From: Symbiobacteriaceae bacterium | GTDB taxonomy: Bacteria; Bacillota; JAAYKD01; WRDA01 | Reading direction: 5' to 3' | Length of the DNA: 5,702 bases | Assembly (NCBI GenBank): GCA_009779515.1 | Contig: WREE01000132.1 | Span: 1 to 5,702, forward strand | Shown: positions 5,616 through 5,702 of the stretch, in pieces | Layout of the letters: each line of letters opens with the position of its first letter | How positions within the stretch are numbered: the first letter of the stretch is position 1 | Translations under genes and position numbers: made by a program | Notes under the pieces: generated by a model | Told to the model about the DNA's origin: nothing | Databases searched by the model: none | Seen by the model: the letters and a program-made list of their open reading frames with translations, nothing else

Positions 5616-5702
5616 CGCAATCGCGAATCCTATTTAGCTCTTCCATACAATCCCAAACTACGCGACCACAGCAGAGAATTACGTAAAGCCGGTAATTTAT
5701 GC
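5613..5702 (+). CDS. DUF559-family (Vsr-like endonuclease fold) protein, N-terminal fragment
   Basis: Thirty codons run in frame from an ATG to the window edge without a stop. The residues LPYNPKLRDHSRELRKAGNL (10-29) match the opening of DUF559 proteins, whose N-termini typically read like 'LPYNPKLKe.ArelRkn.T.aE..LW'. DUF559 is related to very-short-patch-repair nucleases and the restriction-endonuclease-like fold. Its actual role is largely undefined, and the catalytic residues would lie beyond this window. The start is well supported: the frame is open upstream to 5529 but contains no ATG, GTG or TTG before 5613. The ATG is the last codon of repeat copy 2. The gene interrupts the housekeeping run after fmt, which suggests an acquired accessory gene. 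Whether it is intact cannot be told from here. Confidence 0.72.
   Translation, partial: MRNRESYLALPYNPKLRDHSRELRKAGNLC

Noticed and set aside
5521..5637. A 38-codon frame starting at the ATG of repeat copy 1
   Set aside because: It reads through repeat copy 2 (IPLLGGVARSAGVV) and ends inside the DUF559 gene in another frame. Its coding content is only the repeat, and I see no family match.
5440..5646. A minus-strand frame of about 68 codons across the repeats
   Set aside because: It is the reverse reading of the palindromic units and the DUF559 start, with no recognisable protein features.

Overview
The window is a tightly packed, all plus-strand bacterial housekeeping cluster that ends in a short repeat-bearing accessory junction. 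In order it holds the 3' end of holA (DNA polymerase III delta subunit), remA (DUF370 regulator), an unusually long rpoZ (RNA polymerase omega), priA (primosomal helicase), def (peptide deformylase) and fmt (methionyl-tRNA formyltransferase). It closes with two near-identical copies of a double-hairpin repeat and the first 30 codons of a DUF559-family gene that runs off the edge. I see no rRNA, tRNA, CRISPR array or insertion sequence.

Organism: the order remA - rpoZ - priA - def - fmt is the conserved Bacillota arrangement. In Bacillus and many Clostridia it reads remA-gmk-rpoZ-coaBC-priA-def-fmt. RemA/DUF370 is itself typical of Bacillota and some neighbouring phyla. Base composition looks close to balanced by eye. 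I infer a Clostridia- or Negativicutes-like lineage, or a related uncultured Gram-positive-type anaerobe, but cannot name a genus. Two usual members are missing here: gmk between remA and rpoZ, and coaBC between rpoZ and priA.

Layout: 1-497 is the holA tail. RemA (502-783) begins 4 nt after the holA stop. A 39-nt gap with a small GC-rich stem-loop precedes rpoZ (823-1755). The priA ATG overlaps the rpoZ stop by one base (TAATG at 1753-1757). Def follows priA after 17 nt, and fmt starts directly after the def stop. No terminator or convincing promoter is visible between 1 and 5443, so the block looks like one transcription unit with translational coupling. The proteins serve replication (HolA, PriA), transcription (omega, RemA) and the formyl-methionine cycle (Fmt adds the formyl group, Def removes it).

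The 169-nt gap after fmt (5444-5612) is different in character. It is dominated by a 47-bp repeat unit present twice in direct orientation, with two differences and a 92-bp period, plus a degenerate inverted unit that shares the first palindrome. Each direct unit ends in an ATG, and the second one is the start codon of the DUF559 gene. The two points most worth a second look are the roughly 240-residue disordered tail on omega and the repeat-DUF559 module placed after fmt.
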